DNA of 5,798 nt from an uncultured Magnetococcales bacterium (lineage in GTDB: Bacteria > Pseudomonadota > Magnetococcia > Magnetococcales > Magnetaquicoccaceae): NCBI GenBank assembly GCA_903913345.1, contig CAIWLA010000388.1, positions 1 through 5,798 of the forward strand, written 5' to 3'. Positions within the stretch are counted from its first letter, which is position 1, and every line of letters begins with the position of its first letter. Positions 5,675-5,798 of the stretch are shown piece by piece. The notes under the pieces were generated by a model. That model was not told where the DNA came from, ran no database searches, and saw nothing but the letters and a program-made list of their open reading frames with translations. The translations under genes were made by a program, and so were the position numbers.

Positions 5675-5693
5675 CCAGGCAATGCAATACGGA

Positions 5694-5798
5694 CTACCGC
5701 TTCTGCCAGGGAGAAGCCGTCCTGGAAAAGAGCTTCCAGGGGGCAATCAGTTGCTTGCGAATATCGGCACTCTGGTAACTGCGCCAACCGATCAGGGC
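5694..5798 (-). CDS. C-terminus of an unidentified protein (partial, runs off the window)
   Basis: On the minus strand the frame from the window edge is open for 34 codons and ends with TAG at 5696-5694. The last residues include GWRSYQSADIRKQLIAPWKL and end SPWQKR. The composition is balanced and protein-like, with no low-complexity or arginine/proline-rich shadow character, and the stop falls just before the hairpin repeats, which supports a real gene end. The start and most of the gene are outside the window. I do not recognise the family. A 7-bp inverted repeat within the coding part (5721-5727 with 5734-5740) appears incidental. Confidence 0.6.
   Translation of the reverse strand, partial: ALIGWRSYQSADIRKQLIAPWKLFSRTASPWQKR

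Larger units (their letters stand above)
5358..5693. other. Convergent noncoding region with inverted hairpin repeats
   Basis: These 336 bp separate etfA (plus) from an incoming minus-strand gene. No open frame here looks like a real protein. The region holds two copies each of two GC-rich hairpin modules in opposite orientation (described separately), an AT-rich hairpin, and smaller palindromes such as TTGATCATCAA (5361-5371) and TTTCCTGCGGAAA (5521-5533). Position and orientation suit bidirectional transcription termination or a small nonautonomous repeat element. Confidence 0.7.

Noticed and set aside
5453..5746. 97-codon minus-strand open frame across the repeat region
   Set aside because: It starts out of frame inside the supported partial gene and runs through hairpin repeats. 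The product looks like translated intergenic repeat.

Overview
The window carries GC-rich, tightly packed bacterial DNA. Promoters of the -35/-10 type, Shine-Dalgarno sites, a group I electron-transfer flavoprotein, a periplasmic DsbA-like protein and GC-rich intergenic hairpin repeats all point to a Gram-negative proteobacterium. A Magnetococcales or alphaproteobacterial source would fit the style of the repeats, but that is only an impression and nothing here fixes the taxon.

Left part, minus strand (1-2338). A self-contained tRNA-Ile(GAT) unit has its own promoter (161-189), an encoded CCA end and a rho-independent terminator (19-48). Upstream of it on the same strand lie lipA (lipoyl synthase) and, further upstream, a DHH/DHHA1-family phosphoesterase resembling the NrnA group. 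These two genes are 91 bp apart and may be cotranscribed.

Centre, 2339-2515. This is a 177-bp divergent intergenic region. It holds the Shine-Dalgarno sites of both flanking genes and a REP-like imperfect palindrome, but no convincing core promoter.

Right part, plus strand (2516-5357). A compact four-gene redox operon runs osmC-like, dsbA-like, etfB, etfA. The first two genes are separated by 3 nt and share a frame (TGA CCA ATG). The next two junctions are both ATGA overlaps, which suggests translational coupling and stoichiometric production. The operon would make a thiol-peroxidase-like cytosolic protein, an exported CPHC thiol oxidoreductase and both ETF subunits. The ETF is recognisable but divergent: alpha lacks the arginine of its SGGRGL-type motif, and beta has an insertion just before the partner-recognition loop.

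Right end, 5358-5798. A convergent, noncoding intergenic region holds two copies of each of two GC-rich hairpin modules in opposite orientations, plus a long AT-rich hairpin. It is followed by the C-terminal 34 codons of an unidentified minus-strand gene running off the window edge.

I see no CRISPR array, defence system, transposase, phage gene or clear new system. The points most worth a second look are the divergent ETF, its linkage to dsbA and osmC, and the inverted repeat modules.
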